Position numbers and translations under genes: made by a program
Part shown: positions 1 to 7,799 of the stretch, one piece after another
Numbering within the stretch: the stretch's first letter is position 1
Layout of the letters: the number at the start of each line of letters is the position of its first letter
Notes under the pieces: model-generated
What the model was told of the DNA's origin: nothing
Seen by the model: only the letters and a program-made list of their open reading frames with translations
Databases searched by the model: none
Assembly (NCBI GenBank): GCA_020851655.1
Contig: JADZCI010000246.1
Location: 1-51,159 of the forward strand
Source: Bryobacterales bacterium
GTDB lineage: Bacteria > Acidobacteriota > Terriglobia > Bryobacterales > Bryobacteraceae
Reading direction: 5' to 3'
Length of the DNA: 51,159 nucleotides

Positions 1-708
1 GTCTTGCGCAACCGGGGCTACAGCACCGCGGTAGGGGACGAGGGCGGTTTCGCGCCGAATCTCAAGTCCAACGAAGAGGCGGTTGAGCTCATTTTGGAAG
101 CCATCGTCAAGGCGGGATACGAACCATCGAAGGACATCTCGATGTGCCTGGATCCCGCGGCGAGCGAACTGTGGGACGCGAATCGATACGTTCTGTTCAA
201 GTCGACCAGGGAGGCGATGACGTCTGGCAGCCTCATTCGTCTCTGGGAGTCGTGGGTTCGACAGTACCCGATTCTCCTGCTGGAGGACGGAATGGGCGAG
301 AACGACTGGGAAGGCTGGCGCGAACTGACGGCCGCCCTTGGTTCCAGGATCGAGCTCGTCGGCGATGATATTTTCTGCACGAACCCTGGCATACTCTCCG
401 ACGGAATCGAACAAGGAATCGCAAACTCGGTCCTCATCAAGCTCAATCAGATCGGCACGGTCACTGAAACTCTCGACACGATGAAACTGGCGGAGCGGAA
501 CGGCTACGGTTGCTTCGTCTCTCACCGGTCCGGCGAGACGGAGGATACGTTCATCGCGGACTTGACCGTCGCCACCGGCGCAGGACACATCAAGACGGGG
601 TCGGGCTGCAGGAGTGAGAGGGTTGCCAAGTTTAATCAGTTTCTGAGGATTGAAGAAGGACTTGGCGGCGGGGCGCAGTTTGCAAGCCGGGCCGCTTTCC
701 GTCATTGA
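1..708 (+). CDS. eno: Enolase, C-terminal part (5' end outside window)
   Basis: The reading frame is open from base 1, so the gene begins upstream and only about 235 C-terminal residues are seen. Enolase interconverts 2-phosphoglycerate and phosphoenolpyruvate in cytosolic glycolysis. Visible family motifs in order are GDEGGFAPNL, the metal ligands in CLDPA, LLEDG and VGDD, the catalytic lysine in LIKLNQIG, the SHRSGETED loop, and KTGS followed by RSERVAKFNQ. All expected active-site residues in this part are present, so it should be active. The motif LLEDGMGENDW differs slightly from the more usual EDPMAEDDW form. The C-terminus ends in a normal RAAFR tail. The stop lies 13 bases from the convergent kinase gene, and no strong terminator hairpin fits between them. 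Confidence 0.95.
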   Translation, partial: VLRNRGYSTAVGDEGGFAPNLKSNEEAVELILEAIVKAGYEPSKDISMCLDPAASELWDANRYVLFKSTREAMTSGSLIRLWESWVRQYPILLLEDGMGENDWEGWRELTAALGSRIELVGDDIFCTNPGILSDGIEQGIANSVLIKLNQIGTVTETLDTMKLAERNGYGCFVSHRSGETEDTFIADLTVATGAGHIKTGSGCRSERVAKFNQFLRIEEGLGGGAQFASRAAFRH

Positions 709-721
709 GTCCGAACGGGCG

Positions 722-3409
722 TTACTCGGCCGAGAGAATCCAGATCGAGGAACGTGTGCGAACGGCGCTGAAGTAGAGGTGGCGGTTGTCGCGGGAGATG
801 GCGTAGCCGCGCGTGGCGATTTCGGCCGGGGGAACCGATACGATTTCCTTCTGTTGTCCGCTGGTGGTGTCGAGCAGCCAGAGGCGGCCCTGGTCGTGGA
901 ACAACAGGCCGCGGTTGTCGTTCAGCCAGACCGGGTCCAGGCCATGATCGATGAGGCGGGTGAGTTTGGAGGTGCGCAGGTCCACCACGGCCAACCCCGT
1001 GTAGGCGGAATCGCGCTGAACAAAGCCGGCAAGCTGTTTTCCGTCGGGAGACCACGACCAGGCGGAGAAGACTTCGGCGGCGCCCGGCGGCGAGGGAAGG
1101 GCCTGGGCCGATTGTTGATGCCACGGCCGTCCGACAGCGATCAGGAACGGATTCCTGCCGAAGACCGTGTAGGCCAGGCTGCGCCCATCCGGGGACCACA
1201 CCGGCCAGACCGAATCGACCGTTTCGCCGCGGGTCCGTTGCTGGAGGTCAGTCCCGGCGGGCGAGATGGTCCAGATCTCCCAGCGGCGCCCGGCGCGGTT
1301 GGAGAAGAAGGCGATGCGCGCGCCATCAGGGGACCAGCGCGGTCCGCGGTCCTTGGCTTCGTCGTTGAGCAACTGCCGCAGGCTGGAACCGTCGGTGCGC
1401 ATCACGAACAGATCTTCCTTTTTGCCTTGCGAATTGAACGCGAGCCATTTTCCGTCGGGAGAGATGTCGGGGCGAAGGGCGGGTTCGGTGGTTTGGGCGA
1501 TGCGTTGGGGCTGCCCGTCGACACGTTGAGCCGAGGGGTCGAAACTGGCGTGGTACAGGTAGGCGGTCAGGATGGTGTCGACGTAGGCGAGGCGCTTGCC
1601 GTTGGCGGAAATCGAGATTAGGCCGGCGTCAGTAGACGGAGTGGTGATCGGTTCGGGCGCGCCCAGCACCTCGCCGGTCTCCTGGTCAATGGGCGCCCGC
1701 CAGAGGTTCATGGCGCCGCCGCGGTCACTCGAAAAGTAGAGCGTCTTGCCGTCGGGCGCCCACACCGGGTTCCAGTCGGTGGCGCTGTCGTTGGTGACGG
1801 GGATGGGTTCGCCCGGCGTATCGCCCCGAGGCGAAGAACGAACAGTAAATATGTCCCGCTGCCCGCCGGGCGCGGACCAATAAGCGATTCGTGAACCGCT
1901 GGGCGACCAGGACGCCTGGACGGCGTCGCCCTTGGTGATGAGGCGGCGCGCCTGACCGGCGACGCGCACCGCCCAGAGTTCGCTTTTCTGTGTCAGGCGG
2001 TCTTCCGGGCGCTCGACCCCTTCGGTCGAGCACAGGATTTCCTTGCCGTCCGGGGACCAGGCCGGGTTGTAGCCGAAATCGGTGAGTTTGGTGACGGCGC
2101 GGTCGGACAGCGTCAGGAGGAAGATTCCTCCGCCGTCGCGCGACGATCGAAAGGCCAACTGCTTCCCGTCCGGCGAGTAGACCGGCTGTGTGTCGTCAAA
2201 GCCGCCGCTAGTGGAAAGATCGATCGGGTTCGCATCTTTCAGATAGCGGAGAAAGAGGCGCCAGTGGCCGCCGACGCGGTTGGCGTAGGCCACCGCCTCA
2301 CCATCGGGCGAGAGCGCCGGGAAAAGACTGGGCGTGGGGTGGTTGGCAATCTGCGTGAAGGCGCCGTGCGCGATCGACCCTTTGACGGGCGTACCGGGCG
2401 CGCGGAACTGGCGGTACAAATAGAAGCCGGCGGCCAGCACCAGCACGGCTTCAGCGAGGTAGAGCGCCCGGCGGGCCCAATACGGTCCCGGCTTGCTGGT
2501 GGACGGCGCCGGGGCAAAAGGAGTGTAGCTGGCGGATTGAGAGCCGGAGTCCCGCATCAGCCGCTGGAGGTCAGCGCGCAAGTCGGCCGCGGTCTGATAC
2601 CGGACGTCGCGATCTTTCTCGAGGGCTTTACCGAGAATGCGGGACAGTTCGGGTGGCGTGTCCGGCCGCAGGTGGACAGGCGGAGGAGGAGTCCGGGTCA
2701 GGATCTCCTCGTACATGACGCCGGTGGTCACGCCGGAGAACGGCAGCGTGCCGGTCACCATCTGGTAGAGCACGACGCCGAGCGAGAAGATATCGGTGCG
2801 GCGGTCAAGGGGCAATCCGCGCGCCTGCTCCGGCGACATATAGGCGATGGTGCCCGGCGCCGAACCGGGCTGGGTGACCAGGAAGCTGCGAGCCGCGACG
2901 GTGGGGGCGTCGGGACCCACCGTGACCACGCGCTCTTCGGTGTGTTTGGCCAGTCCGAAATCGAGGATGCGGGCGTCGCCCCGGGCGGTCAGAAAGATGT
3001 TCTGCGGCTTGATGTCGCGATGGATGAGCGCACGCTGGTGCGCGGCGTCCAGGGCGTCAGCGACCTGGCGGCCGATTTCCAAAAGGTCTCGCACGGGCAT
3101 CGGGCCGCGGCGCACGATGACGTCCAAGGTCTGGCCTTCGAGAAGTTCCATGACCAGGTAGGGACGGCCGTCGCTTTCGCCGACATCGTAGATGGTGCAG
3201 ATGTGGGGGTGGTTGAGAGAGGAAGCGAGGCGGGCCTCACGCTCGAAGCGCTGCCGGGCTTCGGCCTGGCCGGCAAATTCGGCGGGCAGGAACTTGATGG
3301 CGACGCCGCGGCCCAAACGCGTGTCCTCGGCCCGGTAGACGACACCCATGCCGCCTTCGCCAAGCTTGTCGAGGATGCGGTAGTGCGAAACGGTGCTGCC
3401 GTTCATCAA
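722..3409 (-). CDS. Membrane Ser/Thr protein kinase with PD40/TolB-like propeller
   Basis: This 895-residue protein starts with a complete Hanks-type kinase domain (about residues 10-275). It has the glycine loop GEGGMGVVY (17-25), the ATP lysine K39 in VAIK, the catalytic HRDIKPQN (D132), the DFG motif (D150) and a SPEQARG activation-segment end. A single membrane segment follows at about 307-329. The remaining ~560 residues hold at least eight repeats with the SPDGK-type turn of WD40-like/PD40 (TolB) propellers. By family knowledge the kinase faces the cytoplasm and the propeller faces the periplasm as a sensor or scaffold. The substrate and ligand are unknown. Such kinases are strongly expanded in Solibacter-type acidobacteria. 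The gene stands alone, convergent with eno and divergent from ffs. Confidence 0.93.
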   Translation of the reverse strand: MMNGSTVSHYRILDKLGEGGMGVVYRAEDTRLGRGVAIKFLPAEFAGQAEARQRFEREARLASSLNHPHICTIYDVGESDGRPYLVMELLEGQTLDVIVRRGPMPVRDLLEIGRQVADALDAAHQRALIHRDIKPQNIFLTARGDARILDFGLAKHTEERVVTVGPDAPTVAARSFLVTQPGSAPGTIAYMSPEQARGLPLDRRTDIFSLGVVLYQMVTGTLPFSGVTTGVMYEEILTRTPPPPVHLRPDTPPELSRILGKALEKDRDVRYQTAADLRADLQRLMRDSGSQSASYTPFAPAPSTSKPGPYWARRALYLAEAVLVLAAGFYLYRQFRAPGTPVKGSIAHGAFTQIANHPTPSLFPALSPDGEAVAYANRVGGHWRLFLRYLKDANPIDLSTSGGFDDTQPVYSPDGKQLAFRSSRDGGGIFLLTLSDRAVTKLTDFGYNPAWSPDGKEILCSTEGVERPEDRLTQKSELWAVRVAGQARRLITKGDAVQASWSPSGSRIAYWSAPGGQRDIFTVRSSPRGDTPGEPIPVTNDSATDWNPVWAPDGKTLYFSSDRGGAMNLWRAPIDQETGEVLGAPEPITTPSTDAGLISISANGKRLAYVDTILTAYLYHASFDPSAQRVDGQPQRIAQTTEPALRPDISPDGKWLAFNSQGKKEDLFVMRTDGSSLRQLLNDEAKDRGPRWSPDGARIAFFSNRAGRRWEIWTISPAGTDLQQRTRGETVDSVWPVWSPDGRSLAYTVFGRNPFLIAVGRPWHQQSAQALPSPPGAAEVFSAWSWSPDGKQLAGFVQRDSAYTGLAVVDLRTSKLTRLIDHGLDPVWLNDNRGLLFHDQGRLWLLDTTSGQQKEIVSVPPAEIATRGYAISRDNRHLYFSAVRTRSSIWILSAE

Positions 3410-3476
3410 GCGAGAGCCTGAAACCAGCCGTAAACAGGACGATGGTAGCAGACGCCGGAGCGCGTCAAAGCACGCA

Positions 3477-3485
3477 TGCTAGGAT
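3477..3485 (+). promoter_or_regulatory. Extended -10 element for the SRP RNA
   Basis: The sequence TGCTAGGAT reads as an extended -10 (TG, one base, then TAGGAT). It ends eight bases before the predicted first paired base of the SRP RNA at 3494, the right distance for a start site. No good -35 box is seen, which is tolerated with an extended -10. The same promoter probably serves dnaX, ybaB and recR. Confidence 0.45.
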
Positions 3486-3493
3486 GGTTGATT

Positions 3494-3600
3494 GTCAGGC
3501 TCCGGGCTCCGTGCAATAGGAGACTGCGAACCCCGCCAGGTCCGGAAGGAAGCAACGGTAGTAGTTCACCCTGTGTGCCGCGGATCACCCGGGGTCTGGC
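3494..3600 (+). ncRNA. ffs: Bacterial signal recognition particle RNA (4.5S type)
   Basis: The hallmark apical domain is present: CCAGGTCCGGAAGGAAGCA at 3536-3554, containing the GGAAG tetraloop region and the AGCA motif that Ffh binds. The ends close into a continuous 13-pair stem, 3494-3506 with 3588-3600, allowing G-U pairs. The RNA is about 107 nt, the usual length of the small bacterial SRP RNA without an Alu domain. It works with Ffh in co-translational targeting of membrane proteins. It lies 23 bases upstream of dnaX with no terminator between, matching the ffs-dnaX-ybaB-recR order known from many bacteria. Confidence 0.95.
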
Positions 3601-3623
3601 AAAACTCGTCACGGCCCCACTGA

Positions 3624-5252
3624 ATGTACCAGGTCATCGCACGCAAGTACCGGCCGCAGTATTTTTCCGAACTGATCGGGCAGGAACATGTGCGCACGAC
3701 GCTGGAAAACGCCATACAGCAGCGGCGTATCGCGCACGGCTACATTTTCGCCGGCCAGCGGGGAACCGGGAAGACGACGGTGGCGCGGATACTGGCGCGG
3801 TGCCTGAACTGCGTCGAGGGTCCCACCGCGCAGCCATGCGGCAAGTGCGCGTCCTGCCTGGAGATCGCCGCCGGAAACGCGCCCGACGTGATTGAGATCG
3901 ACGCGGCTTCCAACCGCGGCATCAACGAAATGCGCGAGCTGCGGGAAAACGTGCGGTACCGTCCGGCGCGCGACCGCTACAAGGTTTTTATCATCGACGA
4001 AGCGCACCAGATCACGAACGAAGCCTTCAACGCGCTGTTGAAGACGCTGGAAGAGCCGCCGGAGTGGGCGGTGTTTGTGATGTGCACGACCGAAGCCCAT
4101 AAGATTCCGACGACGATCGCATCACGATGCCAGCAGTTTACCTTCCGGTCGGTGGAATTTCCCGACCTGGTGGCGCGCATGGAGTGGATCTGCGCGCAGG
4201 AAGGAATCAGCGCGGACGCCGAAGCGCTGTCGGTGCTGGCGCAGGCGGGCGAGGGCAGCGTGCGCGACTCCCTGTCGGCGCTGGACCAGGCGATCGCCTG
4301 TTACGGCGGCACGCTCGCGGGCCAGCAAGTCCGGGAGTTACTGGGGATGTTTTCGCTCGAATCGATGAGCGGCGTGACGCGCGCGCTGGCCGAGTCCAGC
4401 ACGACGCAAATGCTCGAGATCGTGAATGAGCTGGAACTTAGCGGGCGGAACCTGCAACACTTTTGCCGGGAGCTGTCGCGCTATTTTCGCAATCTGATGG
4501 TGGCGAAAATCACCGGTGAAGACACGCGCCTGATTGCGGCATCAGCGGCCGAGCAGGCCCGGCTGCGCGATGTCGCTGGGCAGTTTAGCGAAGAGGACCT
4601 CACGCGCTACTTTCAGTTGACGGTCGACGTGTTCGGACAGCTTCAGTATTCGCTGCAGCCGCGCCTGCACTTGGAACTGGGTTTGCTGCGGCTGGTGCAT
4701 GCCGGCCGGATGAAGCCGGTCGAAGAGGCGTTGAAGGAGTTGAGCGGCGCCCCGCAGCCAGCCAAGGCGCCGGTGCGCTCGGCCAGCGTCCAGAGCCGCG
4801 CGGGGACCTCTCCGTTTCAGGTGGACTCGGCGCGGAAGACGCAAACCGCCGCACCGCCCGCCAAAGAGCCGCTCCCGGACACCGGCGGGACACTCAAGGA
4901 GAGGCTGCTGGGTGTGCTGCACGAGGCCGGTTCCTCGTTTCTAGCCGATGCGGTGGAGCACGCCGAGGTGGTCGAGAACGGCGCGACGGTGCTCTTTACC
5001 GCACCCAAGGAATTCCACCTGGCGCTAAAAGACAAGGAGCTGCTGAAGTTCCTGCAACGGACCGGCGGCAGGCCGGTCAAGGTTCAGGTCAGCGAAGGCG
5101 CGGGAGTCGCGGCGGCGGAGCGGCCCGCGGAAGGCGGCGCAAAGAGTGGCGATGAAGTGTCGGAGCGGGCGCTTGCGCATCCCGAGGTCAAGCGCTTCCA
5201 GGAACGATTCAAAGACAGCCAGGTTCGCGGTGTGAGGGACCTGAAGGAGTGA
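3624..5252 (+). CDS. dnaX: DNA polymerase III subunit gamma/tau
   Basis: This is the clamp-loader ATPase subunit of the replicative polymerase (542 residues). The N-terminal AAA+ domain shows RKYRPQYFSELIGQ, Walker A GQRGTGKTT (K50), a zinc-binding cysteine set (C60 or C63, C72, C75, C78) and Walker B FIIDEAHQ near residue 120. A sensor-type arginine region and the gamma/tau middle domain follow. A proline/alanine-rich linker around residues 380-420 leads to a small C-terminal domain of tau type. The start is an ATG just after the SRP RNA with no clear ribosome site. I saw no A-rich slippery sequence that would make a separate gamma form. It leads the replication-repair block with ybaB and recR. 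Confidence 0.97.
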   Translation: MYQVIARKYRPQYFSELIGQEHVRTTLENAIQQRRIAHGYIFAGQRGTGKTTVARILARCLNCVEGPTAQPCGKCASCLEIAAGNAPDVIEIDAASNRGINEMRELRENVRYRPARDRYKVFIIDEAHQITNEAFNALLKTLEEPPEWAVFVMCTTEAHKIPTTIASRCQQFTFRSVEFPDLVARMEWICAQEGISADAEALSVLAQAGEGSVRDSLSALDQAIACYGGTLAGQQVRELLGMFSLESMSGVTRALAESSTTQMLEIVNELELSGRNLQHFCRELSRYFRNLMVAKITGEDTRLIAASAAEQARLRDVAGQFSEEDLTRYFQLTVDVFGQLQYSLQPRLHLELGLLRLVHAGRMKPVEEALKELSGAPQPAKAPVRSASVQSRAGTSPFQVDSARKTQTAAPPAKEPLPDTGGTLKERLLGVLHEAGSSFLADAVEHAEVVENGATVLFTAPKEFHLALKDKELLKFLQRTGGRPVKVQVSEGAGVAAAERPAEGGAKSGDEVSERALAHPEVKRFQERFKDSQVRGVRDLKE

Positions 5253-5256
5253 AGGC

Positions 5257-5571
5257 ATGAAAATACCGGGCGGCGGCAATCTGCAAGCCATGATGAAACA
5301 GGCGCAGGAGATGCAGAAGCGCCTGCAAGAGGAAATCGCGGCGATTCGAGTGGAGGCCACATCCGGCGGCGGCATGGTCACCGTGGCGATGGACGGCCAG
5401 AAGAACGTGCTGAAGGTGAAGATCGATCCTGAAGTGGCCGGCGACGTCGAGATGCTTCAGGACATGACGATGGCCGCCTTTAACGAAGCGTCCCACAAGG
5501 TGGACGAAGAAACGCAAAAGAAGACGAGCGGAATGCTCGGCGGCCTGGGCCTGCCTCCCGGCTTGTTTTAG
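5257..5571 (+). CDS. ybaB: YbaB/EbfC family nucleoid-associated protein
   Basis: This 104-residue protein has the family features: a glycine-rich N-terminus, a long helix around LQAMMKQAQEMQKRLQEE, and the beta segment GGGMVTVAMDGQKNVLKVKI. Family members are small dimeric DNA-binding proteins, and the gene is almost always found between dnaX and recR, as here. An AAGGAG ribosome site overlaps the dnaX stop and the start lies four bases after it, so the two are translationally coupled. The gene ends directly against the first codon of recR. Confidence 0.95.
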   Translation: MKIPGGGNLQAMMKQAQEMQKRLQEEIAAIRVEATSGGGMVTVAMDGQKNVLKVKIDPEVAGDVEMLQDMTMAAFNEASHKVDEETQKKTSGMLGGLGLPPGLF

Positions 5572-6171
5572 ATGCCGGATTTCGCCGAACCGCTGGCGCG
5601 GCTGATTCAGGAAGTCAAGAGGCTTCCGGGAATCGGCCAGAAATCCGCTCAGCGCATTGCTTTTCACATTCTGCGCGCGCCGCAGGAGGACGTGACGCGG
5701 CTGACGCAGGCGCTTCTCGATGTGAAGGAGAAGTTGGGGCTTTGCGCCATCTGCAACAACGTCAGCGATACGGAGATCTGCCTCTATTGCCGCGACCCGC
5801 ACCGCGACAAGCACAAGATCTGCGTGGTGGAAGAACCGCACAACATTTTGCCGATCGAGACCACGCGCACCTACGAAGGCATGTACCACGTGCTGCACGG
5901 ATCGATCAGTCCACTCCGGGGAGTGGGTCCGGAGCAACTGCGCATCAAGGGACTCCTGGAGCGGATGAGCCAGGGTGAGGTGGAAGAAATTATTCTGGCC
6001 ACCAACCCGACGGTCGAAGGCGAAGCGACCGCCGTCTACCTGGCGCGGCTGTTGAAGCCCCTGGGCGTCAAGGTGACGCGGATTGCGATGGGGATTCCGG
6101 TGGGCAGCGACCTGGAATTCGCCGACGAAGTGACCATGTCGAAGTCGCTCGAAAACCGGCGCGAGCTATGA
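5572..6171 (+). CDS. recR: Recombination mediator protein RecR
   Basis: RecR (199 residues, normal length) acts with RecF/RecO to load RecA on gapped DNA. The sequence shows the helix-hairpin-helix region with [11 protein letters not shown], the four-cysteine zinc finger in LCAICNN...EICLYCRD, and the Toprim domain starting at ICVVEEPHN and running through [17 protein letters not shown]. The ATG follows the ybaB stop with no gap and no ribosome site of its own, so translation probably depends on ybaB. The last six bases overlap the end of the convergent methyltransferase gene. Confidence 0.97.
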   Translation: MPDFAEPLARLIQEVKRLPGIGQKSAQRIAFHILRAPQEDVTRLTQALLDVKEKLGLCAICNNVSDTEICLYCRDPHRDKHKICVVEEPHNILPIETTRTYEGMYHVLHGSISPLRGVGPEQLRIKGLLERMSQGEVEEIILATNPTVEGEATAVYLARLLKPLGVKVTRIAMGIPVGSDLEFADEVTMSKSLENRREL

Positions 6172-6957
6172 TTCCGGCGCCAGGAGCGCGACATGCTCGA
6201 AGTAGCGCCCGCCGCAGGCGGCAATCCTGAGTTTGGGACGGAAAGCGGATTCGAAATCGGCCATGGCGCGGAACTCCGACTGCACAGACGAGAATTCGTC
6301 GAACAGAAGCAGCGTTCCGGGTCTGGCTAGCAGTTCTTTGAGCGCCACGAGGACAAAGAGAGTTGAGGAATACAGGTCGGCGTCCAGGTGGATGACCAGC
6401 CTGTGTGGCGGATCGAACGTCTGGAGAAATTCCGGCAGCGTTTCCTGAAACAGACCCGGCACAAAACCGACCCTGGGGTCGTTGATGACGGGGATTTTCC
6501 CTCCCACGTCAAAGTAGCCGGCAGGCAGGACTCCGCTCGGCAACCTCCACGACTCGGGCAAACCCTTGAACGTGTCGAAGCCGGTAAAGGTGGACTCCGG
6601 ATTCTGGTTCAGCGAACTCCAGTCTCGAATGGAGGCGCCCTGATACACTCCAAACTCGAGGTAGTTGACCGCTTGTGCGTGCAGGATTTCGCCGTTGACG
6701 TACTGGAAGAGTTCGGCGCGCGTTTTGAAGTACGGTTGCGAGTGGGCTTGCTTTGCGCGGAGCCACTCGCCCAACCGGAGCAGCCCGGAGAGATACTCGA
6801 GGTTGTGCAGCGGGGTGATCCCGCTTTCCCCCACCGCGCGTTTGGCGCTCCACCAGAGCCTACTGGCGGAGTCTAGCAAACGCTCCCGGAAACGCCGGGT
6901 TCTGGATGGCCGGCGGACTGGAGAGTCCACCTTTGTACCCGAAGCGGGAATGGCCAT
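6166..6957 (-). CDS. TylF-like class I SAM-dependent methyltransferase
   Basis: This is a 263-residue protein with a basic N-terminus. Family features are the SAM-binding start [37 protein letters not shown] and the metal-site-like segment [13 protein letters not shown] with LLFDEF after it. These match macrocin-O-methyltransferase (TylF) relatives, which often modify sugars or glycosylated products. The substrate here cannot be told. The first ~60 residues have no clear counterpart and may be a poorly conserved extension. The gene is a single unit that overlaps the 3' end of recR, and its upstream region holds an AT-rich promoter-like stretch unlike the surrounding GC-rich DNA. Confidence 0.85.
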   Translation of the reverse strand: MAIPASGTKVDSPVRRPSRTRRFRERLLDSASRLWWSAKRAVGESGITPLHNLEYLSGLLRLGEWLRAKQAHSQPYFKTRAELFQYVNGEILHAQAVNYLEFGVYQGASIRDWSSLNQNPESTFTGFDTFKGLPESWRLPSGVLPAGYFDVGGKIPVINDPRVGFVPGLFQETLPEFLQTFDPPHRLVIHLDADLYSSTLFVLVALKELLARPGTLLLFDEFSSVQSEFRAMADFESAFRPKLRIAACGGRYFEHVALLAPES

Positions 6958-7016
6958 TTAGTAGCGCGTCCCGCGACGCACTCCTCTCTGTGCACTTTAT
7001 CGTTGCCGTGCATCTG

Positions 7017-7041
7017 ATTATAGGCAAACTACGCCTTATAA
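7017..7041 (-). promoter_or_regulatory. Promoter-like AT-rich site with inverted repeat
   Basis: On the minus strand a consensus TATAAT (7022 to 7017) lies about 60 bases upstream of the methyltransferase start. The same bases form one arm of an inverted repeat: TTATAGGC at 7018-7025 and GCCTTATAA at 7033-7041, differing by one inserted T. A repeat of this kind over a -10 box is typical of an operator. The -35 region is weak. Basis: seen in sequence; the function is inferred. Confidence 0.4.
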
Positions 7042-7070
7042 GATATACACACTTAATATGACGTTAAGTT

Positions 7071-7087
7071 CCGCCAGTCTACGGCGG
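7071..7087 (-). terminator. Possible hairpin after the peroxiredoxin gene
   Basis: CCGCC and GGCGG pair across a seven-base loop immediately after the peroxiredoxin stop codon. The following minus-strand sequence has no U-run, so intrinsic termination is uncertain. Confidence 0.3.
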
Positions 7088-7621
7088 TCAGTGTTTCTTT
7101 AGGCGAGTACAGGCCGACGAGGCGCCATCCGGGTTGATCGCGGCACTCCCTTCTTCGATGTGCTGGATTTTGCCGTTCAGGTCAATGACGAACGTGGTGC
7201 GGTTGGCGATTCCGCGGTCCGGCAGCAAGACCCCGTATAGGGCGGTAACCTTATGCATGTTGTCGCTGGCTAAGGGAAACGACACTTTCAAGACTTCCTT
7301 GGCCCAGTAGTTGAGAGCCCCCAGATTGTCGGTGCTGACGCCGACGACCTGGGCGCCATCGGCCTCAAATTTGGCGATACCAGCCTGGTACGCCGTGATT
7401 TCCTTCGTTCAACCGCCGGTGAACGCCATGGGGAAGAAAGCGACAACCACCGTCTTCTTGCCGATGTGATCGGACAGCTTGAACGGCGGGCCGGAGGTGG
7501 ACGGAAGGGTGAAGTCCGGCGCGGTGTCACCGATTTTCAGATGGGTTTTTGGGGGCGTCACGGGCTGGCCGGCGGCCACACCCCCTAACGCAAGAGCGGT
7601 CAGGAATTCAGATCTACGCAT
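7088..7621 (-). CDS. Peroxiredoxin with in-frame UGA at the peroxidatic site (probable selenoprotein)
   Basis: The frame runs from an ATG at 7621 (AGAGGAG ribosome site five bases upstream) to 7088, 177 residues, with one in-frame UGA at 7411-7409. The reading phase is identical on both sides, so this is not a frameshift. The UGA is codon 71, in FFPMAFTGG-U-TKEITAYQ. In thiol peroxiredoxins of the AhpC/BCP type this is the place of the peroxidatic cysteine (FFP..FT..CT). The downstream part is fully conserved in style (VVGVSTDNLGALNYWAKE, RTTFVIDLNGKIQHIEEGS). A hairpin with bacterial SECIS geometry follows the UGA. The N-terminus MRRSEFLTALALGG looks like a Tat-type signal, so the protein may act outside the cytoplasm. 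Cys171 near the C-terminus could be the resolving residue. The expected role is peroxide reduction. Alternatives are a nonsense mutation or a sequencing error. No selA, selB, selC or selD is in this window. Confidence 0.8.
7373..7394 (-). promoter_or_regulatory. Candidate bacterial SECIS hairpin
   Basis: Within the peroxiredoxin coding region, bases 18-39 counted from the U of the UGA form a stem: GGCGUACC pairs with GGUA, a bulged U, then CGCC. The five-base loop is AGGCU; if A and U also pair, a GGC triloop is left. The loop guanines are at positions 27-28 from the UGA, compared with G22/G23 in the E. coli fdhF element (known). The stem, small apical loop, early loop G and bulged U fit the general bacterial SECIS description. 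The bulge is on the 3' side here, unlike in fdhF. The same bases also encode conserved protein residues, so part of the pattern could be coincidence. Confidence 0.65.
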
Positions 7622-7637
7622 AAGCACTCCTCTGAAT

Positions 7638-7652
7638 TAGGTACTTCACCTA
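7638..7652. repeat. Short inverted repeat upstream of the peroxiredoxin
   Basis: TAGGT and ACCTA flank a five-base spacer, 17 bases upstream of the peroxiredoxin ATG and just ahead of its ribosome site. It could be an operator or a small leader hairpin. No promoter is clearly tied to it. Confidence 0.3.
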
Positions 7653-7799
7653 TGCTAGCCGAAAGCGGTGGCCTGTCCGAAAGGGGGGCGTGACCCGCGG
7701 CGGTGCGCCAAGCCCTTGACCCGGCGCGGCTTGAAGCAGAATTCCTCTAATGCTTTGGACGGATTGTACCGATGGGATTGGGTGACGGATTCCGATCCC

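Noticed and set aside
2264..3421. Long open frame on the plus strand across the kinase gene
   Set aside because: It is the antisense shadow of the kinase domain with no recognisable domain or ribosome site.
3624..5252. Programmed frameshift in dnaX
   Set aside because: No run of A or other slippery heptamer with a following hairpin was found.
7088..7627. Peroxiredoxin as a frameshifted or split pseudogene
   Set aside because: The frame is the same before and after the TGA, the downstream part is intact, and the TGA lies exactly at the catalytic position, followed by a hairpin.
7619..7627. GTG at 7627 as peroxiredoxin start
   Set aside because: The ribosome site AGAGGAG overlaps it; it fits the ATG at 7621 at five bases spacing.
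7668..7799. N-terminal extension of CheA
   Set aside because: The extra 44 residues are arginine- and proline-rich without family likeness and have no ribosome site; the region is the upstream control area for both divergent genes.
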